Source of the DNA: Sporosarcina thermotolerans
Lineage (GTDB): Bacteria; Bacillota; Bacilli; Bacillales_A; Planococcaceae
Length of the DNA: 64,000 bases
NCBI RefSeq assembly: GCF_030067815.1
Contig: NZ_CP125968.1
Coordinates: 1,057,001 to 1,121,000, forward strand
Direction of reading: 5' to 3'
Made by a program: the position numbers and the translations under genes. The notes under the pieces were generated by a model, which saw only the letters and a program-made list of their open reading frames with translations, was not told the origin of the DNA and ran no database searches. Below, piece after piece: positions 39,153-48,175 of the stretch; the stretch's first letter is position 1, and each line of letters opens with the position of its first letter.

Positions 39153-39812
39153 ATGTCACAGTTCGTTATACAGAAAACGACATTGAAAGACCAAGTCTAT
39201 GATTATTTGAAAAACGGAATCATTATGGGGCAAATTGAACCGGGAGAGAGACTGATAGAAGAGAAAATCTCTGAAACACTAAAAGTGAGCAGAAGCCCTA
39301 TCCGGGAAGCCGTGAGAATGCTTGAGAAGGATGGATTATTGGAAGTACATACGACTGGGGGAGTGACCGTCGTCAATCCATCTGTAGATGATTTTCGTAA
39401 CCTGTACGAAATCCGAGTGGAAATGGAGTCGCTTGCGGCGTTTTATGCTGCGCAACGCAGAGATGATGTTGAAGTTGCGGAACTAAAATCCTATGTTGAT
39501 GAAATGAAAAAGGAAATGGCAAATGATAATTTTACAGATTTGCTCGATGTCAATTTTAAATTTCACGAATTGATCGTCTATGCAAGCAAAAATCCATTTC
39601 TCGTTTCGATGATACTGCAGTTAAGAGGTGTAAACAGCTTCTACAGAAAAGTGATTTTAGAGGCCAATCCAGGATACGCGGAGAAAGCGTATGAAGATCA
39701 TCTAAAGATTTTTGAAGCGATTGCGAATCAAAAACCAGAGCAGGCAAGGGAATTAATGAGGCAGCATATCGAACATGATTATCAATTATTTACGAGATTA
39801 GCTGTCAAGTAG
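39153..39812 (+). CDS. GntR-family regulator, FadR/FCD subfamily
   Basis: 219 residues. The N-terminal winged helix (QVYDYLKNGIIMGQIEPGERLIEEKISETLKVSRSPIREAVRMLEKDGLLEV) is followed by a C-terminal FCD effector domain with metal-ligand-type residues in DVNFKFHELIVYASKNPFL and MRQHIEHDY. Such proteins sense organic acids. It leads the CoA-transferase, lyase and TRAP operon (15-bp gap to the next gene) and is its probable repressor. Confidence 0.88.
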   Translation: MSQFVIQKTTLKDQVYDYLKNGIIMGQIEPGERLIEEKISETLKVSRSPIREAVRMLEKDGLLEVHTTGGVTVVNPSVDDFRNLYEIRVEMESLAAFYAAQRRDDVEVAELKSYVDEMKKEMANDNFTDLLDVNFKFHELIVYASKNPFLVSMILQLRGVNSFYRKVILEANPGYAEKAYEDHLKIFEAIANQKPEQARELMRQHIEHDYQLFTRLAVK

Positions 39813-39826
39813 GAGGTAATGCAACC

Positions 39827-41032
39827 GTGTCGAACAAAAGGAAGCCTTTAGAAGGCATTAAAATTCTTGAATTAGGTAATGTGGTAGCCGCTCCATTTGC
39901 GGGAAAGCTTTTTGCGGAGTTTGGAGCAGAAGTCATTAAGGTGGAAGAACCCAAAAACGGAGACCCCCTTCGAAATTGGCGAGTGATGCATAAGGATACA
40001 TCTGTTTGGTGGTATGTCCAAAGTAGAAATAAGAAAGCGATTACAATCAATCTTCGTGATCCTGAGGGGCAGGAGATTGTAAAGTCTTTAATCAGTAAGG
40101 TTGATGTTGTGCTCGAAAACTTCAAGCCGGGCACTTTAGAAAAATGGGGTCTTGGCTATGAGGATATGAAGGAAGTGAACCCATCCATCATACTTACCAG
40201 GATATCTGGATATGGTCAGACGGGACCGTATAAAGAAAAACCGGGGTTTGGAAGTGTGGCAGAAGCAATCGGCGGGTTACGTTATTTGACGGGGTATCCA
40301 GATCGTCCCCCGGTACGAGTAGGAATTGCAATCGGGGATATGGTGGCAGGCTTATACGCGGTAATTGGAACGTTGATGGCATTGCGTGCAAGAGACGAGG
40401 ACCCTGAAAAGAAAGGTCAAGTCGTTGATGTTGCTCTTTACGAAGCGGTATTCAGTCTGCTTGAAGGGATTCTTCCGGAATACGGTTTGACGGGGCAGGC
40501 GAGAGAAAGGACAGGGACTACTTTACCTGGAATCGCGCCGTCGAACACCTATAAATGCGCGGACGGAAAGCATATTGTCATCGGCGGAAATGGAGACCGC
40601 ATTTTTGAGCGCTTAATGATTGCAATGGGTAGGGAGGATTTGGCCAATGACCCACGTTATTCAACAAATCAAGGGCGTGCAGATCATGTGGAATTTATCG
40701 ACCATGAAATTGAGCAATGGACGTTGCAATATCCACTGAAGGAAGTTCAGCGACTATTGGATGAGGCCTCTGTACCAGTCGGGCCGATTTATGGTGTTCA
40801 GGACATTATCGCAGATGAACATTATCAGGCCCGCGATATGTTGAGAGAAATCGTTCTTTCGGATGGTGAAAAATTGTTGGTGCCAGGAATTGTACCAAAG
40901 CTTTCCGAAACACCGGGAGATATCGAATGGAATGGTCCGGAATTAGGTGCCCACAACGAAGAAATCTACACAGATTTCATTGGGATATCAGCTGAAGAAA
41001 TAAAGCAGCTAAAAGAGAGGGGGGTCATTTGA
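39827..41032 (+). CDS. CaiB/BaiF class III CoA-transferase
   Basis: 401 residues of the class III CoA-transferase fold. It has LEGIKILELGNVVAAPFAGKLFAEFGAEVIKVEEP and the catalytic Asp in GIAIGDMVAGLYAVIGTLMALRARD. It transfers CoA between carboxylic acids, often from succinyl-CoA. With an HMG-CoA-lyase-like enzyme encoded directly after (1-bp overlap, TGATG) and a TRAP importer, its likely acceptor is an imported branched or hydroxylated dicarboxylate. GTG 39827 follows AGGAGG. Confidence 0.9.
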   Translation: MSNKRKPLEGIKILELGNVVAAPFAGKLFAEFGAEVIKVEEPKNGDPLRNWRVMHKDTSVWWYVQSRNKKAITINLRDPEGQEIVKSLISKVDVVLENFKPGTLEKWGLGYEDMKEVNPSIILTRISGYGQTGPYKEKPGFGSVAEAIGGLRYLTGYPDRPPVRVGIAIGDMVAGLYAVIGTLMALRARDEDPEKKGQVVDVALYEAVFSLLEGILPEYGLTGQARERTGTTLPGIAPSNTYKCADGKHIVIGGNGDRIFERLMIAMGREDLANDPRYSTNQGRADHVEFIDHEIEQWTLQYPLKEVQRLLDEASVPVGPIYGVQDIIADEHYQARDMLREIVLSDGEKLLVPGIVPKLSETPGDIEWNGPELGAHNEEIYTDFIGISAEEIKQLKERGVI

Positions 41033-41939
41033 TGGGCGAAGTCACAATTATAGATGTCAGCCCAAGAGATGGCTTGCAAATTGAGCCAGAACTGGTCTCA
41101 ACAGAACAAAAGTTGAAACTTATTAACATGTTGGCCGATGCGGGTATCCATAAGGTTGAGGTCACCTCATTCGTCCATCCGTTGAAAGTACCTCAAATGG
41201 CGGATGCTAGTGATGTACTTCAGGCAATAGCCGATAGGAAAGGCCTTGAAACAACTGCTTTGATCCCCAATCTGAAAGGATACGAGCGAGCAAAGGATCA
41301 CAGTTTGTCTGAAGTGAATTGGGTCAGTGCAGCAACGGAAACTTTCAATGCAAAAAATATCGGAATGTCCATTGAGGATAACATGTCCCAATTCCTGATT
41401 GTTTTGGATGAAGCGAAAAGGGACGGCATTAAAACTTGCTTCTCGGTAGCTGTCAGCTTTGGCTGTCCTTATGAAGGGGATGTGGATGAAGAGAAAGTAC
41501 TGCAGATTGTCCGACGTGTCAAAGAAGCCGGCGTCGATAGGATCGGCATTGCGGACACGATTGGAATTGCAACTCCGGATCACGTCGAAAGGCTGATGAA
41601 AAGGGTACTTGACATTGCAGGTGACACTCCAGTTGCCATCCATTTGCATGACACACGCGGACTTGGGCTCGCGAATGCATATATGGCTTATCGGGCAGGG
41701 GTTAGGATATTTGAAACATCTGCGAGTGGCATTGGGGATGTCCATTTGCGCCAGGTGCCGCAGGTAATTTGGCGACAGAGGACCTTGTTTATTTATTCGA
41801 AAGGATGAATATCCCGACAGGGGTCGATTTCAGAAAACTGTTGGGCGCCGCTGATTATGCGGCAAGTCTTTCAACAAAAAATCCGTTAGGTCGTATCCGA
41901 CATGTGGAAAAACAAAGGGAAAAGGGGAAAACAGTATGA
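41032..41939 (+). CDS. Hydroxymethylglutaryl-CoA lyase-like enzyme (frameshifted)
   Basis: The intended protein has about 302 residues of the HMGL/DRE-TIM family. It includes [12 protein letters not shown] (catalytic Arg-Asp), [28 protein letters not shown] (metal His pair) and, after a one-G loss near 41731-41734, the signature [20 protein letters not shown] with its catalytic Cys. It cleaves 3-hydroxy-3-methylglutaryl-CoA, or an analogue, to acetyl-CoA plus a ketoacid. The stop overlaps the start of the TRAP binding-protein gene. GAGAGGGGGG precedes ATG 41032. Confidence 0.87.
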
Positions 41940-42967
41940 AAAAATGGATGGTAGGTTTGTTTGTAACAATTATTGGAATGGTAGTATTGTCTGCTTGCAA
42001 CAATGAGAAATCGAATGATAAGGCTGCAGCTGATAGTGGGGACGGATATGAAGAAACGACAATCCGACTTGCTTATAACTTACCTCAAGATCACCATGTC
42101 GCAGTTGGTATCGAAGATTTTGCGAAAAAGGTAATCGAGAAATCTGATGGTAAAGTGAATGTGCAAGTTTACCCGGCGGGGCAATTGCTTAGCGATAAAG
42201 ACATGAACCAATCGATTCTTTCGGGCGGTGTTGAAATGGGTGTGAACTCTTCGACGCTTTGGTCTTCAACTGTGCCTGCAATGGGAGTTTTCGATGTTCC
42301 TTATATTTTCAACGATTATGCTGCTGTAGGTGAAGCAGTAAATGGTGAATTTGGCGACAAGCTTCGAGGTGCAATGGAAGAAAAAGGTGCGAAAGTGTTA
42401 ATATTTGCTGACTATGGTTATGTTCAATTCGCGAACAACAAGCGTCCATTAAAAACGCCAGCAGATTTCAAAGGCTTGAAGATTAGAAGTATCGGAGACT
42501 TACCATCAGAATTGATCAAAGCATATGGTGCATCACCAGTATTCATGGGTGGTGGAGAAGTATACATGGCACTTCAACGTGATACTGTCGATGGTGCAAC
42601 ATCAGGTACAACTGCGATGCTTCAACGTAAATATGATGAAGTTACGAAATACTTGACGGTTAATAACTATGCATATCTTGAATTCCTATTAGCTGTCAAT
42701 AAAGACTACTGGGATGGCCTTCCTAAGAAGACACAAGATCTTTTGACTGAAGTGGCTGCTGAAACAGAAACGTGGATTCGTGAACAAGCTGAAAAAGAAG
42801 ATACTGAATCCGCAAAAGGCCTTGAAGAAAAAGGAATGGAAGTTTACTACGTTCCTGCAGATGAATTGGACGTTTGGAAAGACGCTGCAGCTCCTGTACG
42901 TGATGTATTCGTGAAAAACGCTGGTGATCTTGGTAAAGAGCTTCTTGAGTTGGTAGACAAGAAATAA
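41936..42967 (+). CDS. TRAP transporter solute-binding lipoprotein, DctP family
   Basis: A 343-residue lipoprotein with lipobox VLSACNN. The DctP fold shows [46 protein letters not shown] and [13 protein letters not shown]. The conserved Arg in LKIR normally salt-bridges the substrate carboxylate, which supports an organic-acid ligand. Its start overlaps the lyase stop, tying import to catabolism. Confidence 0.92.
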   Translation: MKKWMVGLFVTIIGMVVLSACNNEKSNDKAAADSGDGYEETTIRLAYNLPQDHHVAVGIEDFAKKVIEKSDGKVNVQVYPAGQLLSDKDMNQSILSGGVEMGVNSSTLWSSTVPAMGVFDVPYIFNDYAAVGEAVNGEFGDKLRGAMEEKGAKVLIFADYGYVQFANNKRPLKTPADFKGLKIRSIGDLPSELIKAYGASPVFMGGGEVYMALQRDTVDGATSGTTAMLQRKYDEVTKYLTVNNYAYLEFLLAVNKDYWDGLPKKTQDLLTEVAAETETWIREQAEKEDTESAKGLEEKGMEVYYVPADELDVWKDAAAPVRDVFVKNAGDLGKELLELVDKK

Positions 42968-42986
42968 TAGATTTGGGGGAACCGCT

Positions 42987-43484
42987 TTGAAAAAGGTCTA
43001 TAATTTTTTGGATCTGCTTGTCAGATGGGGCGCTTACATTGCGGGTGTGCTTATTTTAATCACGACAGCGATGACGTTCTATGAAGTTGTTTCGAGATCC
43101 TTTTTCCATAAACCAACTTCTTGGGCGACTGAGCTATCCATCTATGCAATCATTGGCAGCTGTTTTTTAGGTAGCGCCTATGCGGTTCGGACCTATTCAC
43201 ATATTACAGTTGATATATTGATTAATAATGTAAATGATCGTTTTAAAACTATCCTAGCATACCTGACGAATTCTCTTGGTTTGGTGTTTAGCATCATCTT
43301 TACACTTTATAGTTACTTGCATGTCATCAAGACATTCAACTTAGGGGTTACATCCGCATCACTGTTAAGGATTCCGATGTATATACCGGAATCCCTCCTC
43401 GTATTCGGGGGCGTGCTGTTATGTATCGCTTTCATTTTGCAGATTATCGACGGCGGCATCCATAGAGGAGGGGAGCACCTATGA
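42987..43484 (+). CDS. TRAP transporter small permease, DctQ family
   Basis: 165 residues with four membrane helices and the DctQ pattern SRSFFHKPTSWATELSIYAIIGSCFLGSAYAVRTYSHITVDIL. It forms a complex with DctM. TTG 42987 follows GGGGGAA. Its stop overlaps the DctM start (TATGA). Confidence 0.9.
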   Translation: MKKVYNFLDLLVRWGAYIAGVLILITTAMTFYEVVSRSFFHKPTSWATELSIYAIIGSCFLGSAYAVRTYSHITVDILINNVNDRFKTILAYLTNSLGLVFSIIFTLYSYLHVIKTFNLGVTSASLLRIPMYIPESLLVFGGVLLCIAFILQIIDGGIHRGGEHL

Positions 43485-44758
43485 ATCTATTTTTTACAGG
43501 TGGTATGGGAATTCTTCTTCTCATTGGGTTACCAGTGGCTTTTACACTTAGTTTACTGGCAGTAGCAGGGATGTATTTCTTTAATGGAGGCACATTTGCC
43601 TTCATGCAGATTCCGATTATTTCGTATAAGTCATTAGATGACTTTACGCTTACTGCGTTGCCGATGTATGTGTTAATGAGCCAGGTGCTTGTCGTTAGTG
43701 GCGTCGGTCGGGATTTGTATGAAATGGCGAGCAGATGGTTCAGGCATTTCCCTGGTGGACTCGCTATTGCGACATTGTTCTGCTGTACGGTTTTCTCTGC
43801 GATTTCTGGGTCAAGTGTAGCGACTGCTGTTACTGTTGGTTCAGTGGCACTTCCGGAAATGGTACGTAGAGGATATAACAAACGACATGTATTAGGATTA
43901 TTAGCAGCGGGCGGAACACTTGGAATCCTTATTCCACCTAGTATTCCAATGATCATCTATGGTTCTGTTACTGGGGAATCCGTTGGTAAACTTTTCATAG
44001 CGGGAATAATCCCTGGAGCAATTCTGACAATCACTTTCATGATTTTCTCTGCATACCAAACGCGCCATATTAAAGACATACCCGCAACTTGGGGTGAACG
44101 GCTGGAAGCCTCACGCAAGGCAATATGGGGCTTGCTGCTGCCAATCATTATCATCGGCGGAATCTACACAGGTATTTTCACACCGACTGAAGCAGCTGCT
44201 GTCGGCGTTGTACTAAGTTTCGCAATTGCAATTTTTGTTTATAAGAATATCAATTTGACAACGCTAAAGGAAATCTTGGTTTCCACAGTGAAGACGAATG
44301 CAATGATCCTATTCATCATCATTGGTGCAATGCTATTAGGCTATATCCTGACAATCCTTCAGATTCCACAGGGCATTGTCAACTTTGCAACATCTCAAGA
44401 CGTTTCACCATGGATCATCTTCATTTTGATTAACATCGTCTTGCTGATCCTTGGAATGTTCTTGGAAACCGTTTCGATTTTAGTTATTACATTGCCAATT
44501 CTATATCCGATCATCATAGCACTTGGTTTCGATCCAATTTGGTTTGCTATCATTATGGTTATCAATATGGAACTGGCTCTGATTTCACCGCCAGTCGGAC
44601 TGAACTTGTTCGTCTTGAAGGGATTAGACAAAGAAAACACGATTAGTGAAATCGTCAAGGGCGTTATCCCTTACGCGATAATCATCCTAGTTTTCATAAT
44701 CGTACTATCCTTCTTCCCTGAAATCGCGACAGTACTCGTCCATAGCGACATTAAATAA
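43481..44758 (+). CDS. TRAP transporter large permease, DctM family
   Basis: 425 residues with about twelve helices and DctM motifs SGSSVATAVTVGSVALPEMVRRGY, AAGGTLGILIPPSIPMIIYG and ALISPPVGLNLFVLKGL. It is the Na+-coupled channel subunit. It completes the six-gene operon and is followed by a strong terminator. Confidence 0.92.
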   Translation: MNLFFTGGMGILLLIGLPVAFTLSLLAVAGMYFFNGGTFAFMQIPIISYKSLDDFTLTALPMYVLMSQVLVVSGVGRDLYEMASRWFRHFPGGLAIATLFCCTVFSAISGSSVATAVTVGSVALPEMVRRGYNKRHVLGLLAAGGTLGILIPPSIPMIIYGSVTGESVGKLFIAGIIPGAILTITFMIFSAYQTRHIKDIPATWGERLEASRKAIWGLLLPIIIIGGIYTGIFTPTEAAAVGVVLSFAIAIFVYKNINLTTLKEILVSTVKTNAMILFIIIGAMLLGYILTILQIPQGIVNFATSQDVSPWIIFILINIVLLILGMFLETVSILVITLPILYPIIIALGFDPIWFAIIMVINMELALISPPVGLNLFVLKGLDKENTISEIVKGVIPYAIIILVFIIVLSFFPEIATVLVHSDIK

Positions 44759-44759
44759 G

Positions 44760-44799
44760 CAAAGCCCACGGTGAGATTTCACACGTGGGCTTTCTTCAT
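44760..44799 (+). terminator. Terminator of the TRAP operon
   Basis: AAAGCCCACG / CGTGGGCTTT with inner GTGAGATTTCAC, followed by CTTC. Confidence 0.85.
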
Positions 44800-44827
44800 C
44801 TTTTCGCGCAAGGGCTCATTAATTTCC

Positions 44828-44940
44828 TTTAACAAGCTATTCCTTGTTAAAGCTGAAAGGTAAAGCAGTTATCGTAGAAGGAGAAGGTTGATAGACCAAT
44901 AGGGAGGAACCGATTATTTTTAATTGGTTCCTCTTTTTGT
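44828..44940 (+). other. Orphan hairpin plus terminator; possible small RNA or gene remnant
   Basis: TTTAACAAG / CTTGTTAAA (9 bp, loop CTATTC) at 44828-44851 is followed by a purine-rich stretch and a strong terminator AGGAACCGATTA / TAATTGGTTCCT with CTTTTTGTTT at 44902-44940. No annotated gene ends here, because the dctM operon already terminates at 44799. One frame through it reads LLKLKGKAVIVEGEG and stops, so the tail of a lost gene is an alternative. Confidence 0.35.
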
Positions 44941-45040
44941 TTCCCTTACTATTTTAGTTGTCCCTCTTCTTAAAAAGCAGTAACTATTGATATAATAGAA
45001 AGAAACAGCTGTGGATTGCTGCGAAAGGTGGGATGATTTT

Positions 45041-45660
45041 ATGGATCAGGAAAAATGGAGAGAACGATTACTGACGAACGAAGAGTTATTCATCGGTGAG
45101 AAGACGGCTTTCCGTTCAGCCGTCTTAATTCCACTTGTTCAGCTAAAGGGGGAATGGTGTGTGCTATTCGAAGTCCGCTCCTCCAAGATGAGAACGCAAC
45201 CCGGCGACATTTGCTTTCCGGGCGGCCGGATTGACCCTACGGACGAATCCCCTCTTTTGCTGCTTTGCGGGAAACACATGAAGAACTTGGGGTGAACCCG
45301 GATTCTGTGGAAGTACTTGCGCCGTTAAGTCCGTACATTACTTCTCCCTCATTTGTCGTCTATCCGTTTGTCGGAATCATAGATTATGAGAAAATTATTC
45401 GGTTCTATAATAAAAACGAGGTGGAAGAAGTTTTTATTGTACCGCTACAATATCTGCTCGAACACGAACCGTATATGCATGAAGTTCAGGTGGATTTATC
45501 GCCTTGTATAAATTTTCCTTACGATAAGATCCGGAATGGTGCCAACTACCAATGGAGGACGCGCTCTGTTGAAGAATGGTTTTTCGAGTATGAAAACTAT
45601 ACGATTTGGGGAATGACCGCGAGGATTTTAAAGCAGTTTATTGATAGTATTCGGAAATAG
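45041..45660 (+). CDS. Nudix hydrolase, CoA-pyrophosphatase type (NudL/YeaB-like, frameshifted)
   Basis: The intended protein has about 206 residues. The T-run near 45253-45256 is one base short; restoring it joins GGRIDPTDESPLFAALRETHEELGV, a Nudix box of the NudL kind that hydrolyses CoA and derivatives. The following ITSPSFVVYPFVGIID matches the family. ATG 45041 lies behind AAAGGTGGG. No regulator is visible. Confidence 0.82.
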
Positions 45661-45700
45661 ATAGATGAAAGGTCTATCAGTGAGCGCTTGTTAAATGCAA

Positions 45701-45860
45701 GCGCTCGTTTATTTCGGGAAGCGCTCGTTTATTTCGGGAAGCGCTCGTTTATTTCGGGAAGCGCTCGTTTATTTCGGGAAGCGCTCGTTTATTTCAAAAA
45801 GTGCTCGTTTATTCCAAAAAGCGCTCGTTTAATCACACAAGCGCTCATTTATTCCGTCAG
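45701..45860 (+). repeat. 20-bp tandem repeat array (8 units) overlapping a gene end
   Basis: There are eight exact 20-bp steps. Units 1-4 are identical (GCGCTCGTTTATTTCGGGAA), units 5-8 diverge progressively while keeping GCGCTCGTTTATT. Unit 8 contains the stop codon and last codons of the minus-strand lipoprotein gene. This sequence is unrelated to the CCCATAGAA family. Confidence 0.92.
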
Positions 45861-46406
45861 TCCTCCGCTTAGCAAGCTTCTTAATACTTTTTTATCTCCA
45901 ATATACGAAATCTTAGCGATTTTGTCATCGCGCATGATCGCAATACCTGTTAACTGAATAGCTGTCTTTTCCCCATCTTTATTCACATAATCAAGATTGA
46001 CGATGAAATCATAATTCGTCGCTGTCACTTTGTTTTGTGCTACCTCGATATTGTTCACCTGAAGTTGATAATCGAATTTAACGGCGGCTTCATGGAATGT
46101 TACAAGTTCATTCATCATCACGTACTGCTCGAAAGTGCTTTGCGTAAAATAAGCTGCATATGTTTCCTTCAAATAGTCGGTATATTCGTCGAGTCCCATA
46201 GCATTATCATTCGAACTGTCTGACATGTAATTTAGGATAATAGCTTTTTCATTGGGTGCATTCAATTGTAATCCAATAACCGTTTTAATAGTTTCTCGGT
46301 TCTCTTCTTGCTCATCAGGTTTCGAGCAACCCACAAAAACGAGGCAAATTACGACTAAAAATACGCTTAATCCTCTCTTTTGATGTAAAATCTTTATCAA
46401 TTTCAT
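45849..46406 (-). CDS. Hypothetical lipoprotein
   Basis: 185 residues with a signal peptide and lipobox FVGCSKPD. The mature part has DEYTDYLKETYAAYFTQSTFEQY and beta-rich segments (VTATNYDFIVNLDYVNKDG, IAIMRDDKIAKISYIG) suggestive of an NTF2-like fold. The family is not recognised. Its 3' end lies within the 20-bp repeat array, so the last residues (LLSGGLTE) may have been reshaped by it. The NlpC/P60 gene lies 24 bp upstream on the same strand, so both may share a promoter. Confidence 0.7.
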   Translation of the reverse strand: MKLIKILHQKRGLSVFLVVICLVFVGCSKPDEQEENRETIKTVIGLQLNAPNEKAIILNYMSDSSNDNAMGLDEYTDYLKETYAAYFTQSTFEQYVMMNELVTFHEAAVKFDYQLQVNNIEVAQNKVTATNYDFIVNLDYVNKDGEKTAIQLTGIAIMRDDKIAKISYIGDKKVLRSLLSGGLTE

Positions 46407-46430
46407 TTCACTCCTTTAGGTACCTTAAAA

Positions 46431-47462
46431 TTATTTTAAATACCTCGTTGCACCGGCATACTCTGACTTATATGGTGCAGTGTTTATCGATATAATCTCC
46501 AAAGATCTTGAGTAGTTAGGGGAGTGAATCATTTGTCCATTCCCGATATACATAGCAACGTGGTGAACGGCACCTTTTCCTTTATTATGAGCAAAGAATA
46601 ATAGATCCCCAGCTTGTAGGTTGTTTTTGGAAACAGCTTCTCCTTGTTTTGCCTGCACGGAAGAATCACGTGGGATCAAAATGCCATGTTGCTTATAGAC
46701 GCTATACGTGAAACCCGAGCAATCAAATCCATATGCAGAAACCCCGGCCCATAAATAGGGGAGCTCCAAGAATCTTTTTGCTGTATCTATTAGATCTTGT
46801 TGTGTCGGCTTAGGTATATTTTTATAGTTGGAAAAGACTTTAACATCCTGCTTTTGTATAAACATAATCCCGTGTTGCGGTGTTTGGACTTGTATCCAAT
46901 TATCCTCTACCTTAAGAACTGGCAAGATCGTGTTGAAACTTATCTCTAAAAACTTTGAATTTCGGAAAGTCGTGTTATATAAATGCGATTTGTTTGCAGT
47001 TACAATTGCAATATCACATTCTTCATAATTAGAATAGGTTTCTGTGATATGGGATTTTGGTACCCAACCAGGATACCCTTTACTATTTTTAGGACTCGCT
47101 TGTTCTGTGACTGCGATCTTATACCAATTGCCTCTATTTTCTAAAACTGTTACCTCTTGTCCGTACAATGCTTGTGTTTCAATCTTTCCGAGCAACCCTA
47201 ACTTCTGCTCGTAATTCATGTTTTTTGTCCAACTCGATAGATCGACAGGTTTTGAAATTGATGGGTTATCAACTTTGCGTGTGGAGTTTGGAGCCGCCCA
47301 TAAGGTTGTAACGGCTACATTTACAATATGTTTATTTGTGTTATTTGCTTTAAAGCAAAAATTGCCTGCAGCATAACTGTTAGGTGTATTCGTAAAAAGA
47401 AATAGAAAGACTAAGAAAAAAATAATGTAATGCTTTCTCAAACTCTGCACACCCTTATTCAT
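46431..47462 (-). CDS. Secreted NlpC/P60 cell-wall peptidase without SLH repeats
   Basis: About 343 residues: signal sequence, SH3-like segments (VTEQASPKNSKGYPGWVPKSHI), then an NlpC/P60 domain with Cys in FDCSGFTYSVYKQHGILIPRD and His in VHHVAMYIGNGQMIHSP. It is strongly similar to the C-terminal ~290 residues of the SLH-NlpC/P60 protein at 6303-7853, so the two are paralogues. The promoter at 47481-47509 excludes starts upstream of it, leaving ATG 47462 or TTG 47441 (behind AAGGGTG). Confidence 0.85.
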   Translation of the reverse strand: MNKGVQSLRKHYIIFFLVFLFLFTNTPNSYAAGNFCFKANNTNKHIVNVAVTTLWAAPNSTRKVDNPSISKPVDLSSWTKNMNYEQKLGLLGKIETQALYGQEVTVLENRGNWYKIAVTEQASPKNSKGYPGWVPKSHITETYSNYEECDIAIVTANKSHLYNTTFRNSKFLEISFNTILPVLKVEDNWIQVQTPQHGIMFIQKQDVKVFSNYKNIPKPTQQDLIDTAKRFLELPYLWAGVSAYGFDCSGFTYSVYKQHGILIPRDSSVQAKQGEAVSKNNLQAGDLLFFAHNKGKGAVHHVAMYIGNGQMIHSPNYSRSLEIISINTAPYKSEYAGATRYLK

Positions 47463-47480
47463 TAAATTCCTACTACCAAT

Positions 47481-47509
47481 AGTATAATGAGAATTTTTAT
47501 ACAATACAA
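47481..47509 (-). promoter_or_regulatory. Promoter of the NlpC/P60 gene
   Basis: On the minus strand TTGTAT (47504-47509), 17 bp and TATACT (47481-47486) form a vegetative promoter, with the start site expected near 47474. Confidence 0.6.
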
Positions 47510-47613
47510 TTGAATTTTCAATAGACTCATTGAGGCCTTTTGCCGATTACGGTTTTAGTGAAACTTATGATCGGCAAATTCGTATACTAAATTAATAAGC
47601 AAGGAGGACTAAC

Positions 47614-48114
47614 ATGAGACAGCTGTATATCAAACAAAAGATGTTAAGTCTAAAAGATAAGTTTACTGTAAAGGACGACCAAGAGAATGAAGTGTATTTT
47701 GTGGAAGGTAGCTTCATGCAGATTCCAAAAACGTTTTCCATCATGGATTCATCGAAGCGTGAAGTAGCATTGATAACGAAAAAGATATTTAGTTTCCTAC
47801 CTACCTTTTTCGTTGAGGTGAATGGCCAAGAAAGTGTGACGATTAAGAAGCAATTCTCCTTTCTAAAAGCACGGTATTCAATTGACGCAGCTGGAATGGA
47901 AGTACGAGGGAATTGGTGGGACATGGATTTCGAAGTGCTACAAAATGGAGAAAGCATTGGATCCGTCAGCAAGAAGTGGTTCACATGGGGCGATAGCTAC
48001 CAGTTAGATATTGCAAACGAAACTATGGAACCTCTTCTTGTAGCGCTTGTCGTTGCAATTGACTGCGCGAAAGCGGATCAGGCTTCAGTTACATCATCAA
48101 TACCCAATATGTAA
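47614..48114 (+). CDS. LURP-one-related protein (YxjI-like)
   Basis: 166 residues with the LOR-domain pattern: RQLYIKQKMLSLKDKFTVKDDQENEVYFVEG, DSSKREVALITKKIFSFLPTFFVEV and WDMDFEVLQNGESIGSVSKKWFTWGDSYQLDI. This Tubby-like beta-barrel family includes B. subtilis YxjI; function is unknown. AAGGAGG precedes the ATG. Confidence 0.88.
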   Translation: MRQLYIKQKMLSLKDKFTVKDDQENEVYFVEGSFMQIPKTFSIMDSSKREVALITKKIFSFLPTFFVEVNGQESVTIKKQFSFLKARYSIDAAGMEVRGNWWDMDFEVLQNGESIGSVSKKWFTWGDSYQLDIANETMEPLLVALVVAIDCAKADQASVTSSIPNM

Positions 48115-48126
48115 ATGCTATATCTG

Positions 48127-48162
48127 CATATAAAAAGGAGCCAACTTGGCTCCTTTTTCATC
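48127..48162 (+). terminator. Bidirectional terminator
   Basis: AAAAAGGAGCCA / TGGCTCCTTTTT, shared by the LURP-one gene and the convergent cupin gene. Confidence 0.9.
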
Positions 48163-48175
48163 CAGCTAAATTGGA

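Noticed and set aside
45701..45860. 20-bp array considered as a CRISPR-like structure
   Set aside because: Units are directly contiguous with no variable spacers and no cas genes nearby. It is a simple tandem repeat.
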